Part shown: piece after piece, positions 1 through 6,693 of the stretch
How positions within the stretch are numbered: position 1 is the first letter of the stretch
Layout of the letters: each line of letters opens with the position of its first letter
NCBI GenBank assembly: GCA_020048295.1
Contig: JAIFMT010000094.1
Location: forward strand, 1-8,527
Direction of reading: 5' to 3'
Origin: Rhodoferax sp.
GTDB taxonomy: Bacteria; Pseudomonadota; Gammaproteobacteria; Burkholderiales; Burkholderiaceae
DNA length: 8,527 nt
Notes under the pieces: model-generated
The model's input: only the letters and a program-made list of their open reading frames with translations
The model's database searches: none
What the model was told of the DNA's origin: nothing
Program-made: the position numbers and the translations under genes

Positions 1-318
1 AATGCCCTCAACCACCAGCACATCGGCTCCCTGTGCGCAGCTCATCGCCATGCTGACAATCTGTTCGAGCAAATCGTCGGTCTTGCCACTCGTCACCTGG
101 CTGGTCACCAGCGTCATGGGCAAGGGATCGGGCGTGTTTTTGGCCTGACAAATGCTGCGTGCAAACAACACCGAGGGTTCCGTATCGGCGGTGCGCTTGG
201 TCACCGGCTTGATGAATGCGACCTTCAAGCCGCGCCGTTGGAGGGTGCGCAAAAGGCCAAGAGAAACCGAGGTCAGGCCCACATTGGGTTCTGTGGCCGT
301 GAGGAAATACGTACGCAT
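1..318 (-). CDS. pta: Phosphate acetyltransferase, N-terminal part (truncated by window edge)
   Basis: Pta interconverts acetyl-CoA and acetyl phosphate in the cytoplasm, normally with acetate kinase in the acetate overflow/assimilation route. Only the first 106 codons are in the window; the frame is open to the left edge. The translation begins MRTYFLTATEPNVGLTSVSL and continues with a Lys-Pro pair (FIKPVTKR) and a VLVVEGI segment near residue 100. These align well with the P-loop-like N-terminal domain of long (about 700-residue) Pta proteins such as that of E. coli (GTSVGLTSVSLG, VFKPI, VVLVEGL). The catalytic PTA_PTB domain would lie outside the window. The start is supported by a GGAG at 329-332, ten bases upstream of the ATG. 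A TATGAT hexamer at 384-389 is a possible -10 element, and a GGTTAACC palindrome sits just upstream of it. The gene is separated by 167 bp from the thioredoxin gene behind it. Whether the remainder is intact cannot be seen. Confidence 0.9.
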   Translation of the reverse strand, partial: MRTYFLTATEPNVGLTSVSLGLLRTLQRRGLKVAFIKPVTKRTADTEPSVLFARSICQAKNTPDPLPMTLVTSQVTSGKTDDLLEQIVSMAMSCAQGADVLVVEGI

Positions 319-383
319 GAGAGAAAAACTCCGCTGGTTATCGCCAAACCTGCCAAGCAGCTGGCAGAAAAATTGTGCAGTGC

Positions 384-408
384 ATCATAAATGCTCTAAG
401 GGTTAACC
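384..408 (-). promoter_or_regulatory. Possible pta promoter -10 with an overlapping GGTTAACC palindrome
   Basis: On the minus strand TATGAT (384-389) matches the sigma-70 -10 consensus at five of six bases, about 66 bases before the pta start. The self-complementary GGTTAACC (401-408) lies 11 bases further upstream, in the position where a -35 box would be. No good -35 hexamer is present at 17-18 bp spacing. An operator or activator site overlapping a weak promoter is inference only. The decamer AGGGTTAACC at 399-408 recurs exactly at 2399-2408 upstream of the methylglyoxal-synthase-family gene. Confidence 0.3.
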
Positions 409-455
409 TGATTGACAAAACGAAGCCGATTGAGAAATTTATATGACTTTTGACT

Positions 456-470
456 GCCTGCAACGCAGGC
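456..470 (-). terminator. Small hairpin after the thioredoxin gene; weak terminator candidate
   Basis: GCCTGC (456-461) and GCAGGC (465-470) form a perfect 6-bp stem with a 3-base loop, 15 bases beyond the stop codon of the minus-strand thioredoxin gene. There is no T-run after it on the minus strand, so intrinsic termination is doubtful. It could simply be a 3'-end stabilising hairpin. Confidence 0.25.
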
Positions 471-485
471 TTGGCGATGCCAGCC

Positions 486-1313
486 TTAGTCTGGCGCGCG
501 CAGACTCTGCAACTGCGCCTGCAAGCTCGCTGCATTGAGCATGCCGAAATGCGCGCTGACCCGCCTGCCGTGGGCAGCAAAAAACAAGGTGGTGGGCAAG
601 CCACTTGAGCCGCTGGCGGGACCCAGTGCGCTACTGCTATCGAGCCACACGTTGTGTAGGGTGACGTTGGAGCGCTGCAAATACGTCAAGACCGCCTGCC
701 CGGATTCGCCCTGATTGACAAAGATGAACTGAATATCCGGGTTTTGCTGCTGCGCCGCTGCCAACACCGGCATCTCGGCGCGGCACGGCCCGCACCAACT
801 GGCCCACAGGTTGACCACCGCAGGCTTGCCAGCGAGCAACTGCGCCAAGCTGCGCTGCTGGCCGCTACGCACATCGATCAGCAGCACCTCGGGTGCCTGC
901 GACCGCGCTGCCCCGCCCCCGAACCAGGTCAGCACCGCACTGCCCGCCACCCACAGCGCCAAACCCGCCAGCGCCGCCCGCGCCAATGGTTGCCGCAATG
1001 TGGGCCATAGCCTGGCCCGCCACCACAACCCAAGCAGCCCGGCCGGTAGTCCGGCCCAGGCCAGCCAGCCACCGTCACGCAGGTCCAGCATGTCCCACGG
1101 GCTGGCCAGATACGCGCTGCCGTGCAGCAGCACATGACCCACGCGCGCCGCCAGCAAGCCCAGGGCGCTGGCCAGCCAGACGGCGTTTTCTGCGCGCTGC
1201 TGCGCATCGGGCGAAGCCAGGCGGCGCGCCAGACTGGCAGCCAGCCAAACAGATGCCATCAGCAGCAAAGGAGAAACCGGCAGGGCCAACGGGCCAATCG
1301 TTATCGACAGCAT
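486..1313 (-). CDS. Membrane-anchored TlpA/ResA-like thiol-disulfide oxidoreductase with an Lgt-like N-terminal region
   Basis: This is a 275-residue protein in two parts. The C-terminal part (about 145-275) is a TlpA/redoxin-type thioredoxin fold: VVNLWASWCGPC holds the active-site CxxC (Cys174, Cys177), and GLPTT at 238-242 supplies the cis-proline (Pro240). Such domains usually reduce disulfides in the periplasm, for example in cytochrome c maturation. The N-terminal part (1-130) has about four hydrophobic segments (roughly 7-30, 43-64, 84-98 and 113-130) that would anchor it in the inner membrane. Within this, ARVGHVLLH (56-64) followed by LDLRDGGWLAWAGLPAGLLG (76-95) resembles the core of prolipoprotein diacylglyceryl transferase Lgt (GARxGYVL ... 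GGMSFHGGLLG). The catalytic His-Gly-Gly of Lgt is Trp-Ala-Gly here, so lipoprotein transferase activity is not expected. The start ATG fits the first hydrophobic segment, but no strong ribosome-binding site precedes it. The next gene upstream ends 98 bp away, across a dispersed repeat. The substrate is unknown. Confidence 0.85.
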   Translation of the reverse strand: MLSITIGPLALPVSPLLLMASVWLAASLARRLASPDAQQRAENAVWLASALGLLAARVGHVLLHGSAYLASPWDMLDLRDGGWLAWAGLPAGLLGLWWRARLWPTLRQPLARAALAGLALWVAGSAVLTWFGGGAARSQAPEVLLIDVRSGQQRSLAQLLAGKPAVVNLWASWCGPCRAEMPVLAAAQQQNPDIQFIFVNQGESGQAVLTYLQRSNVTLHNVWLDSSSALGPASGSSGLPTTLFFAAHGRRVSAHFGMLNAASLQAQLQSLRAPD

Positions 1314-1356
1314 GATTCAGAATCCAAGCAAGCGCAGCGCATGCAACATTGAAAAA

Positions 1357-1404
1357 ATATAAAATAATAGCATTGAGCGCAATGCCAGAAAGGGCTACAA
1401 GCCA
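1357..1404 (+). repeat. Dispersed intergenic repeat, copy A
   Basis: This AT-rich 48-bp stretch fills the gap between the thioredoxin gene and the methylglyoxal-synthase-family gene. It shares an ordered set of anchors with 8438-8484: ATATAAAA, then AATAGC (1366-1371), exactly 18 bases, then AAGGGCTACA (1390-1399) and GCC. TAGC and GCTA at the two ends of the core are inverted, so a short stem is possible. It resembles small interspersed repeats I recall from Comamonadaceae genomes, but I could not search for it. It may serve as the 3' end of the methylglyoxal-synthase-family transcript. Confidence 0.65.
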
Positions 1405-1411
1405 ATAATAC

Positions 1412-2275
1412 TTATAACTTGCCTAATGCCTGGGCCCAACGCCGGGCCATTGCCGGGGTGTTATAGCAGGTGGTGACATCGCCGGCGCTATACACCGCGC
1501 GGTCAAGCAGCTGGATGTCAGCCTCGTGCTGGCGCGCCACATGCGGATCTTCAAAAAAGAACACTTTCTGACAACGCCGGTCCAGCACCAGTTCGGCAAT
1601 TTGTGAATCACCGCCCAGCGGCCCGCTCTGAAAGCACCTGACCCACGGCTGCGACACCGGCCAGCCACGCGACCAGGCCATGGCATTGAGCCGGCTGCCC
1701 GTGGTGCCAGTGGCCACCCGGCTGGCAAAGCGCGACAAGGTATCAAAGTGCGTGCTGGCAAAGGCAATCATGTCGGCTTTCAAGGCATCGTGGGCGATCA
1801 GCGCCACCACTTGCGACTCCAGCGCCAGCAGCGGCGGTGCTTCGGGCACCTGGCTGACGGCCAGCCCGGCGCTGGCGAGTTCAACCACCACCCACTCGAT
1901 GGCACCCGCCAGCGTCGCCACAAATGGCTTGCCGTGGATGACGCATTGGCGTTTGAGCGCCTGCGCCTCCGGAAAAATCGAGGTCGGGTTGACCGGGTCA
2001 ATGAAGAAAAACACGCCATCAAGGGCCGCAGCGGGTGTCAGCCCGCCGGCCACGCGCGACACCAGCCGCATCAGTCCGCCATCGCGGCCATTGCCCACCG
2101 AGGTCAATTGGCTGCGCAGCAGGTCATTCACCACCAGCGTGTCGTGCGCGCCGCCAGTGGCGTGCAGTTGCACATCGAGCTGTTTCAGCCCCGGCTCGCA
2201 CAAGCGTGCCCAGCGCAGCAAGGTGCAGTCAGGGCCCATACGGTGCAGGCGATGGGCAATCAGTCCGAAATTCAT
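1412..2275 (-). CDS. mgsA: Methylglyoxal synthase family protein, two MGS domains in tandem
   Basis: Methylglyoxal synthase converts dihydroxyacetone phosphate to methylglyoxal and phosphate, a bypass that frees phosphate when sugar phosphates build up. The E. coli enzyme is about 150 residues; this protein has 287 and contains the domain twice. The C-terminal copy (about 155-287) keeps the catalytic set: ALIAHD (His162, Asp163), Lys166, ATGTTG (188-193), SGPLGGD (Asp223), FFFEDP (Asp243), His250 and Asp253. The spacings Asp223-Asp243-His250-Asp253 equal those of E. coli Asp71-Asp91-His98-Asp101. About nine extra residues sit between Asp163 and Asp223. The N-terminal copy (about 1-135) is recognisable (GLIAH, LHATGG, FFFIDPVN at 89-96) but degenerate: the second position of HD is Arg9, no Asp follows the GG pair (66-67), and the equivalents of His98 and Asp101 are Ile100 and Glu103. 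The ATG has a GGGAG about eight bases upstream. The gene sits 230 bp after glgC on the same strand. The C-terminal half is probably active; the N-terminal half may be structural or regulatory. Confidence 0.85.
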   Translation of the reverse strand: MNFGLIAHRLHRMGPDCTLLRWARLCEPGLKQLDVQLHATGGAHDTLVVNDLLRSQLTSVGNGRDGGLMRLVSRVAGGLTPAAALDGVFFFIDPVNPTSIFPEAQALKRQCVIHGKPFVATLAGAIEWVVVELASAGLAVSQVPEAPPLLALESQVVALIAHDALKADMIAFASTHFDTLSRFASRVATGTTGSRLNAMAWSRGWPVSQPWVRCFQSGPLGGDSQIAELVLDRRCQKVFFFEDPHVARQHEADIQLLDRAVYSAGDVTTCYNTPAMARRWAQALGKL

Positions 2276-2397
2276 GAGGAGTTCTCCCGGTAGGTGCCAG
2301 AAGTTGGCGGGGTCGCTGCGAGCCTTTTGGGCCGTTGCGCGCTGGGCAGACGGCTACAGCAGCAGATGCTGCAGCCTTCTTGACAAATCCTGTTGAT

Positions 2398-2411
2398 TAG
2401 GGTTAACCCTA
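2398..2411. promoter_or_regulatory. 14-bp perfect palindrome TAGGGTTAACCCTA, candidate operator
   Basis: The sequence is exactly self-complementary and lies in the 230-bp gap upstream of the methylglyoxal-synthase-family gene, centred about 129 bases before its start codon. Ten bases of it (AGGGTTAACC) are repeated upstream of pta at 399-408. No convincing -10/-35 pair could be placed next to it on the minus strand. The regulator is unknown, and an operator role is inferred only from symmetry and recurrence. Confidence 0.35.
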
Positions 2412-2505
2412 GTATTGCACGCTGATTTGACTTTTTAGCCGTTTGGCATCCGCTGCTGCACTGGAATGTCTCTTTTTGTCATCAGCGGTCAGTGCCGCCC
2501 CCGCT

Positions 2506-3843
2506 CTACAGCAGACTCTGCTCTTGCCCCAGCATGACCCGGGTCACCAGCGTGATACCACCCTCGGTGACATGGAAACGCCGCGCATCTTCGGCGCGGT
2601 CAAGGCCAATCTGCGTGCCATCGGGAATGCTGCAGTTCTTGTCGATGATGCATTTCTTGAGCGTGCAGTGTGTGCCGATCTGCACGCCCGAGTGCACCAG
2701 CGTGTCTTCTATCAGCGAGTGGCTGTGGATGCGCACACCGGCAAACAGCATCGAGCGCCGAATCGTTGCGCCGCTGATGATGCAGCCGCCAGCGATCAGC
2801 GAATCGACCGCGCTGCCGCGCCGGCTGTCGTCGTCATGCACAAATTTGGCTGGCGGACTTTGCGGCTGCCAGGTCCAGATCGGCCACTGTTCGTCGTACA
2901 AATTCAGGTGTGGGCTGACCTGTACCAGGTCCATATTGGCGGCAAAATAATCATCCAGCGTGGCGACATCACGCCAATAAGCTGGCTTGTCCAGGTCCCC
3001 AATGCGGCTGTCTTCAAAACTTTGCGCAAATGTCTGGTGCTGGCGCACGCATTGCGGCAGCACATCGCGGGCGAAATCGTGGCTGGAGGCGGGGTCATCG
3101 GCATCGCGCTGCAGTTGGGCAAACAGAAACTGCGCGTTGAACACATAAATGCCCATGCTGGCCCACACACGCTGCGGGTTGCCAGGCATTGGCTGCGGAT
3201 CAGCTGGGCGGTACGCCATGTCCAGCACACGCTGATCGTCACCCAGCGCCAGCACGCTGTAATGGCTGGCCTCTTCCAGTGGCATGTCAATGCAGGCAAT
3301 CGTCAAGTCGGCATGGCGCTCAACATGCGCGGCCAGCAGCCGGCCATAGTCCATGCGGTAAATGTGGTCGCCTGAGAGCACCAGCACGTAATCTGACTTG
3401 GCGCGGCGGATTTCGCGCAGATTCTGAAACACCGCGTCAGCGCTGCCGCGGTACCACTGCGATTCATTGAGTTGCTGCTGCGCCGGCATGATCTCGATGA
3501 ACTCCCCCAGCCGGCCATCCAGAAAACTCCAGCCCAGTTGCAGATGCCGGATCAGACTTTGCGCCCGGTATTGCGTGGCCACGCCGACCCGGCGCACGCC
3601 GGAGTTGACACAGTTGGACAGCGCAAAGTCAATGATGCGAAATTTGCCACCAAACGACACCGCCGGCTTGGAGCGCCAGTCGGTCAGCTCGTTGAGGCTG
3701 CTGCTACGCCCGCCTTCGAGGATGATCGCAAAGGTATTGCGCGTCAGCTGGCTGACAAAACGCGGATCGCGGACTCGGATGCGCTCAGGTGCGGATGGTG
3801 GCGCCAGTGCAAAAGCAAGTACAGGGTCGGGTGCGGTGGTCAT
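2506..3843 (-). CDS. glgC: GlgC-family glucose-1-phosphate adenylyltransferase with altered active-site residues
   Basis: Family members make ADP-glucose from ATP and glucose-1-phosphate, the committed step of bacterial glycogen synthesis, as cytoplasmic tetramers. The 445 residues align from end to end with E. coli GlgC (431): a nucleotidyltransferase domain (about 36-305) with SKPAVSFGGKFRIIDFALSN, TQY (Gln91), WYRGSADAV (Trp130), SGDHIY (Asp159) and YWRDV (Asp292), then a left-handed beta-helix domain (about 325-435) with SLIAGGCIISG and LVTRVML. Departures at key places, using the E. coli numbering offset of 17: the pyrophosphorylase signature GGRGTRL is GGRSSSL (44-50), so Arg32 is Ser49; activator-site Lys39 is Trp56; Glu194 and glucose-1-phosphate-binding Lys195 are Tyr211 and Arg212. 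Lys42 (Lys59), the metal-ligand aspartates and the allosteric Gln74/Trp113 positions are kept. The N-terminus is about 17 residues longer. Activity is therefore doubtful; a regulatory subunit role, comparable to GlgD of Firmicutes or plant large subunits, is possible. No other glg genes are in the window. A GGA precedes the ATG by about eight bases. Family membership is firm; function is not. Confidence 0.88.
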   Translation of the reverse strand: MTTAPDPVLAFALAPPSAPERIRVRDPRFVSQLTRNTFAIILEGGRSSSLNELTDWRSKPAVSFGGKFRIIDFALSNCVNSGVRRVGVATQYRAQSLIRHLQLGWSFLDGRLGEFIEIMPAQQQLNESQWYRGSADAVFQNLREIRRAKSDYVLVLSGDHIYRMDYGRLLAAHVERHADLTIACIDMPLEEASHYSVLALGDDQRVLDMAYRPADPQPMPGNPQRVWASMGIYVFNAQFLFAQLQRDADDPASSHDFARDVLPQCVRQHQTFAQSFEDSRIGDLDKPAYWRDVATLDDYFAANMDLVQVSPHLNLYDEQWPIWTWQPQSPPAKFVHDDDSRRGSAVDSLIAGGCIISGATIRRSMLFAGVRIHSHSLIEDTLVHSGVQIGTHCTLKKCIIDKNCSIPDGTQIGLDRAEDARRFHVTEGGITLVTRVMLGQEQSLL

Positions 3844-4021
3844 GCGGGAGTTCCGGTCAGATCAGAGCCCGCAACGCCTTCACTCCAGCGCCTGGAATCT
3901 TTCAGCGTCGGGCTTTGGCCAACGCAGGGCGCTGGCACCAGGCCAGCATAAGAGCTGTGTATGTCGCCGGGGTGACAAACCGGATGCGGCTGGCGCTGGG
4001 GCGCAAGTCCCCGCCACCCGC

Positions 4022-5212
4022 TCAGGCGTATGCCGAGCGCAGCTTCAACGAGAACTCTTGCAACGCCGCAATACCGCTGGCTTCGGCGCGCTGGCACCAG
4101 GCTTGCAATTCGAGCGTGAGTTGCTCGCGCGTGTGCGAGCGGTTGAGCCACATCTGGCGCAGTTCTTCGCGCATGACGACCATTTTGTCGAGCACCGGTG
4201 AGGCAGCGCGCGCCAGTGCCAGCTGCGGTGCCACGGCTGCCGGAATTTTTTCTGCATCGCGGTGCAGCCAGCTCTTGGCAGCGCGGATGACCGTTGCGTC
4301 CGCATGCCGGGCTTTCAAGTCGGACACTTCTGACTTGAAAGCCTGGCGCATCACCTTGGCGTAACCGGCCATCAGCTCAAAGCGGTTTTGAATCAGCGCC
4401 TCCAGCGTCTGCTCATCCGCCACCGGGCGCACCGCGCCGAGTGCCAGCCGTGGTGGTGTTTTCTTGACGGTCGCCAAGCCCAGCTTTTGCAACCCGCTGA
4501 TGTACATCCAGCCGATGTCAAATTCATAGCGCTTGACCGACAGCTTGGCCGACGTGGGGTAGGTGTGGTGGTTGTTGTGCAGCTCTTCGCCGGCAATCAA
4601 AATGCCCCAGGGGGAGATATTGGTGCTGGCATCGGGCGCTTCAAAGTTGCGGTAGCCCCAGTAATGCGCCGCGCCATTGACAATGCCGGCGGCCATCACC
4701 GGGGTCCAGGCCATTTGCACCGCCCACACCGCCAGTCCTGCCACCCCGAACAGCATCAGGTCGATCAGCAACATCAGGCCGATACCAACAAACGTGTGCT
4801 TGCCATAAACATGGCGCTCCAGCCAGTCGTTGGGCGTGCCGTGGCCATAGCGCTTCAGGGTCTCGGGGTTGTTGGCTTCCTTGCGGTACAGCTCGTAGCC
4901 TTGCAGCAGCACCGTCTTGATGCCATGCACATGCGGGCTGTGCGGGTCTTCGGGCTGCTCGCACTTGGCGTGGTGTTTGCGGTGGATGGAAGCCCACTCG
5001 CGGGTCACCTGCCCGGTGGTCAGCCACAGCCAGAAGCGAAAGAAATGCGAAGCAGCCGGATGCAGGTCCAGCGCACGGTGTGCCTGGTGCCGGTGCAAAA
5101 AGATGGTGACGCTGATCATGGTGATGTGCGTGATCACCAGCGTAAACAGCACCATCTCCCAGGCACTCAAACCCCAAAAGCCGTTGCCGGCCCAATCCAG
5201 AAATGCATCCAT
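4022..5212 (-). CDS. Acyl-CoA desaturase (membrane-bound di-iron, DesB-like)
   Basis: Integral-membrane enzyme of the fatty acid desaturase family that would introduce a cis double bond (probably delta-9) into acyl-CoA, adjusting membrane fluidity; it needs oxygen and an electron donor. All three histidine boxes are present: HRHQAH (40-45), HRKHH (77-81) and HNNHHTYP (212-219). Together they supply the di-iron ligands, with the further conserved EFDIGW (230-235). Hydrophobic segments lie near 18-40, 55-68, 141-166 and 168-182. The final 140 or so residues form a charged, helix-rich tail without recognised motifs. The 396-residue length matches P. aeruginosa DesB, as I recall it, so the tail is not an anomaly. 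The start codon gives the usual short N-terminus before the first membrane segment; only a weak GAG-type ribosome site precedes it. It begins 36 bp after the methyltransferase stop codon on the same strand, so co-transcription is likely. No TetR-type DesT regulator is seen nearby. Confidence 0.93.
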   Translation of the reverse strand: MDAFLDWAGNGFWGLSAWEMVLFTLVITHITMISVTIFLHRHQAHRALDLHPAASHFFRFWLWLTTGQVTREWASIHRKHHAKCEQPEDPHSPHVHGIKTVLLQGYELYRKEANNPETLKRYGHGTPNDWLERHVYGKHTFVGIGLMLLIDLMLFGVAGLAVWAVQMAWTPVMAAGIVNGAAHYWGYRNFEAPDASTNISPWGILIAGEELHNNHHTYPTSAKLSVKRYEFDIGWMYISGLQKLGLATVKKTPPRLALGAVRPVADEQTLEALIQNRFELMAGYAKVMRQAFKSEVSDLKARHADATVIRAAKSWLHRDAEKIPAAVAPQLALARAASPVLDKMVVMREELRQMWLNRSHTREQLTLELQAWCQRAEASGIAALQEFSLKLRSAYA

Positions 5213-5248
5213 CGTCTTGTCTCGCTTTGATTTGTATTTGAACTTGAA

Positions 5249-6520
5249 TCAGTTGCGCTGCCACACCGCAGCAAAAAAACCGTCGGTCTGATGTCGGTGC
5301 GGCCACAGGCGCAAAAAGGTCTGACCATCGGCCCCCCCGCTGCACGGGCTGCCCGCCTGGCTGACCTTCATGCCGGTCAACAAGTCACCCACTTCCAGCG
5401 GTGCAAAGTCGGGGTTGGCCGCTGAAAAGGCCAGCGCGATGGCTTCGTTTTCTTGCGGTAGCACGCTGCAGGTGGCGTACACCAGCCGCCCCCCTGATTT
5501 CACCAGTCGCGCCGCGCTTTGCAAAATGGCGGTTTGCTTGACGGCCATTTCTTCCACCGCCTGCTCGTTTTGTCGCCATTTCAGGTCCGGGTTGCGCCGC
5601 AAGGTGCCCAGGCCGGTGCACGGGGCATCGACCAGCACGCGGTCAATCTTGCCACTCAGGCGCTTGACGCGGTCATCGCGCTCATGCGCAATGGCCGCCG
5701 GGTGCACGTTGGACAAACCGCTGCGCGCCAGCCGCGACTTGAAGGCATCAAGCCGCCCTGCCGAGGTGTCAAACGCGTACAGCCGGCCGGTGGAGCGCAT
5801 GGCCGCGCCAATGGCCAGCGTTTTGCCACCGGCACCGGCGCAAAAATCCACCACCATTTCGCCGCGCTTGGCGTCTGTCAGCATGGCCAGCAGTTGCGAG
5901 CCTTCGTCCTGCACCTCAAAGTCGCCACGCAAAAAGGCCTCGTGCTTGTTCAGCGCGGGCTTGCCGGCAATGCGCAGACCCCAGGGCGAATACGGCGTGG
6001 CCACCGCCTTGATGCCGCTGGCGGCGAGTGCCTTTTGCACCTCGTCGCGCTTGGCCTTGAAGGTATTCACGCGCAAATCCAGCCCGGCCCCCTTGGTCAG
6101 GCTCTCGACCAGCGGCCAGAACTCGTCGCCCAGCTGGTCTTTGAGCGGTTGCACCAGCCACTCGGGCAGGTTATGGCGGTGCCGGTCCATCAGGTCTTCG
6201 GGCTTGATTTTTTCGCACTCGTCAAGCCAGCGGGTTTCTTGCTCGGTCAGCGCGCTGCGCAAAAAGTCACCCGGCCCGTAAAAGCCCAAAATCGCCAGGC
6301 GGCGCTCTCTGGGGCCACTGCCAGACGGTGCTAAGTGGTCAAACAAGAGTTTTTTGCGCAGCACGGTATAGACCGTTTCAGCCAGCGTGGCGCGCTCGCG
6401 CGGCCCCAGGCCACGGTGATCGCGGAAAAACCGCGACACGATGGCATCGGCGGGATGGTCAAATTTGAGGGTCAGACGCACCAGTTCAGAACAGGTGTCA
6501 AGCAGGGCTTTTGGATGCAT
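5249..6520 (-). CDS. RsmB/NOP-family SAM-dependent RNA (cytosine-C5) methyltransferase
   Basis: Enzymes of this family place a methyl group on carbon 5 of a cytosine in RNA (16S rRNA C967 in the case of RsmB) using two cysteines and S-adenosylmethionine. Visible motifs: SAM-binding VVDFCAGAGGKT (223-234), the acidic motif II AFDTS with Asp251, motif IV VDAPCTGLGTLRRNPD with Cys301, and motif VI YATCS with the nucleophile Cys351. The first 60 or so residues, with LGPRERATLAETVYTVLRKK, look like a shortened NusB-type RNA-binding domain as in RsmB. At 423 residues it is close to RsmB (about 430), but the divergent N-terminus means it may be a separate paralogue, so no symbol is given. The ATG at 6518-6520 lacks a recognisable ribosome-binding site. 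It is the first gene of the minus-strand set, diverging from the efflux gene across 173 bp. Confidence 0.92.
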   Translation of the reverse strand: MHPKALLDTCSELVRLTLKFDHPADAIVSRFFRDHRGLGPRERATLAETVYTVLRKKLLFDHLAPSGSGPRERRLAILGFYGPGDFLRSALTEQETRWLDECEKIKPEDLMDRHRHNLPEWLVQPLKDQLGDEFWPLVESLTKGAGLDLRVNTFKAKRDEVQKALAASGIKAVATPYSPWGLRIAGKPALNKHEAFLRGDFEVQDEGSQLLAMLTDAKRGEMVVDFCAGAGGKTLAIGAAMRSTGRLYAFDTSAGRLDAFKSRLARSGLSNVHPAAIAHERDDRVKRLSGKIDRVLVDAPCTGLGTLRRNPDLKWRQNEQAVEEMAVKQTAILQSAARLVKSGGRLVYATCSVLPQENEAIALAFSAANPDFAPLEVGDLLTGMKVSQAGSPCSGGADGQTFLRLWPHRHQTDGFFAAVWQRN

Positions 6521-6693
6521 AGGGGGCGGATTGTCCCATGCCTGCCGCCGCCAGGCCGATCAGGGTTTGCACTGGAACTTTACAAGACTTCATTGCTCAG
6601 AGCCCTCGCCGTCACGAACTTGCCAGACAATGAATTGCTGCTGGTTCAAGAAATTTCACCCGACACGCTCGTTCCTTCCGTCATCAATCACCC
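6521..6693. promoter_or_regulatory. Divergent intergenic region between methyltransferase and efflux genes
   Basis: This 173-bp gap must contain the promoters for both flanking genes, which face away from each other. On the plus strand TTTACA (6579-6584) is a fair -35 box, but no matching -10 box was found at normal spacing. Neither flanking start codon has a purine-rich Shine-Dalgarno sequence. No strong palindrome was seen. Confidence 0.4.

Noticed and set aside
1680..2396. 238-codon plus-strand frame opposite the methylglyoxal-synthase-family gene
   Set aside because: The opposite strand carries the conserved MGS motifs and a good ribosome-binding site; this frame shows neither.
2380..2408. 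Plus-strand TTGACA at 2380-2385 as a promoter
   Set aside because: At 17-bp spacing the -10 position reads TTAACC, a poor match, and no plus-strand gene follows.
2445..2496. Stem GGCA/CCGCTG with CAGCGG/TGCC as terminator of glgC
   Set aside because: The loop is about 27 bases and there is no T-run on the minus strand; the plausible stem is too weak to call.
2443..3375. 310-codon plus-strand open frame opposite glgC
   Set aside because: It lies wholly antisense to a well-conserved GlgC-family gene, its translation shows no family features, and GC-rich codon use on the other strand explains its length.
3991..4016. GGGG-CCCC hairpin with GCCA arm after the desaturase, reminiscent of a riboswitch or terminator
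   Set aside because: The core is only four base pairs plus a bulged arm, there is no T-run, and I could not match conserved cobalamin-riboswitch elements in a consistent order or orientation.
4388..5230. 280-codon plus-strand open frame opposite the desaturase
   Set aside because: Antisense to all three histidine boxes of a clear desaturase; it is a mirror frame with no motif of its own.
5370..6334. Two long plus-strand frames (303 and 271 codons) opposite the methyltransferase
   Set aside because: Antisense to conserved SAM-binding and catalytic motifs; compositionally they are shadows.
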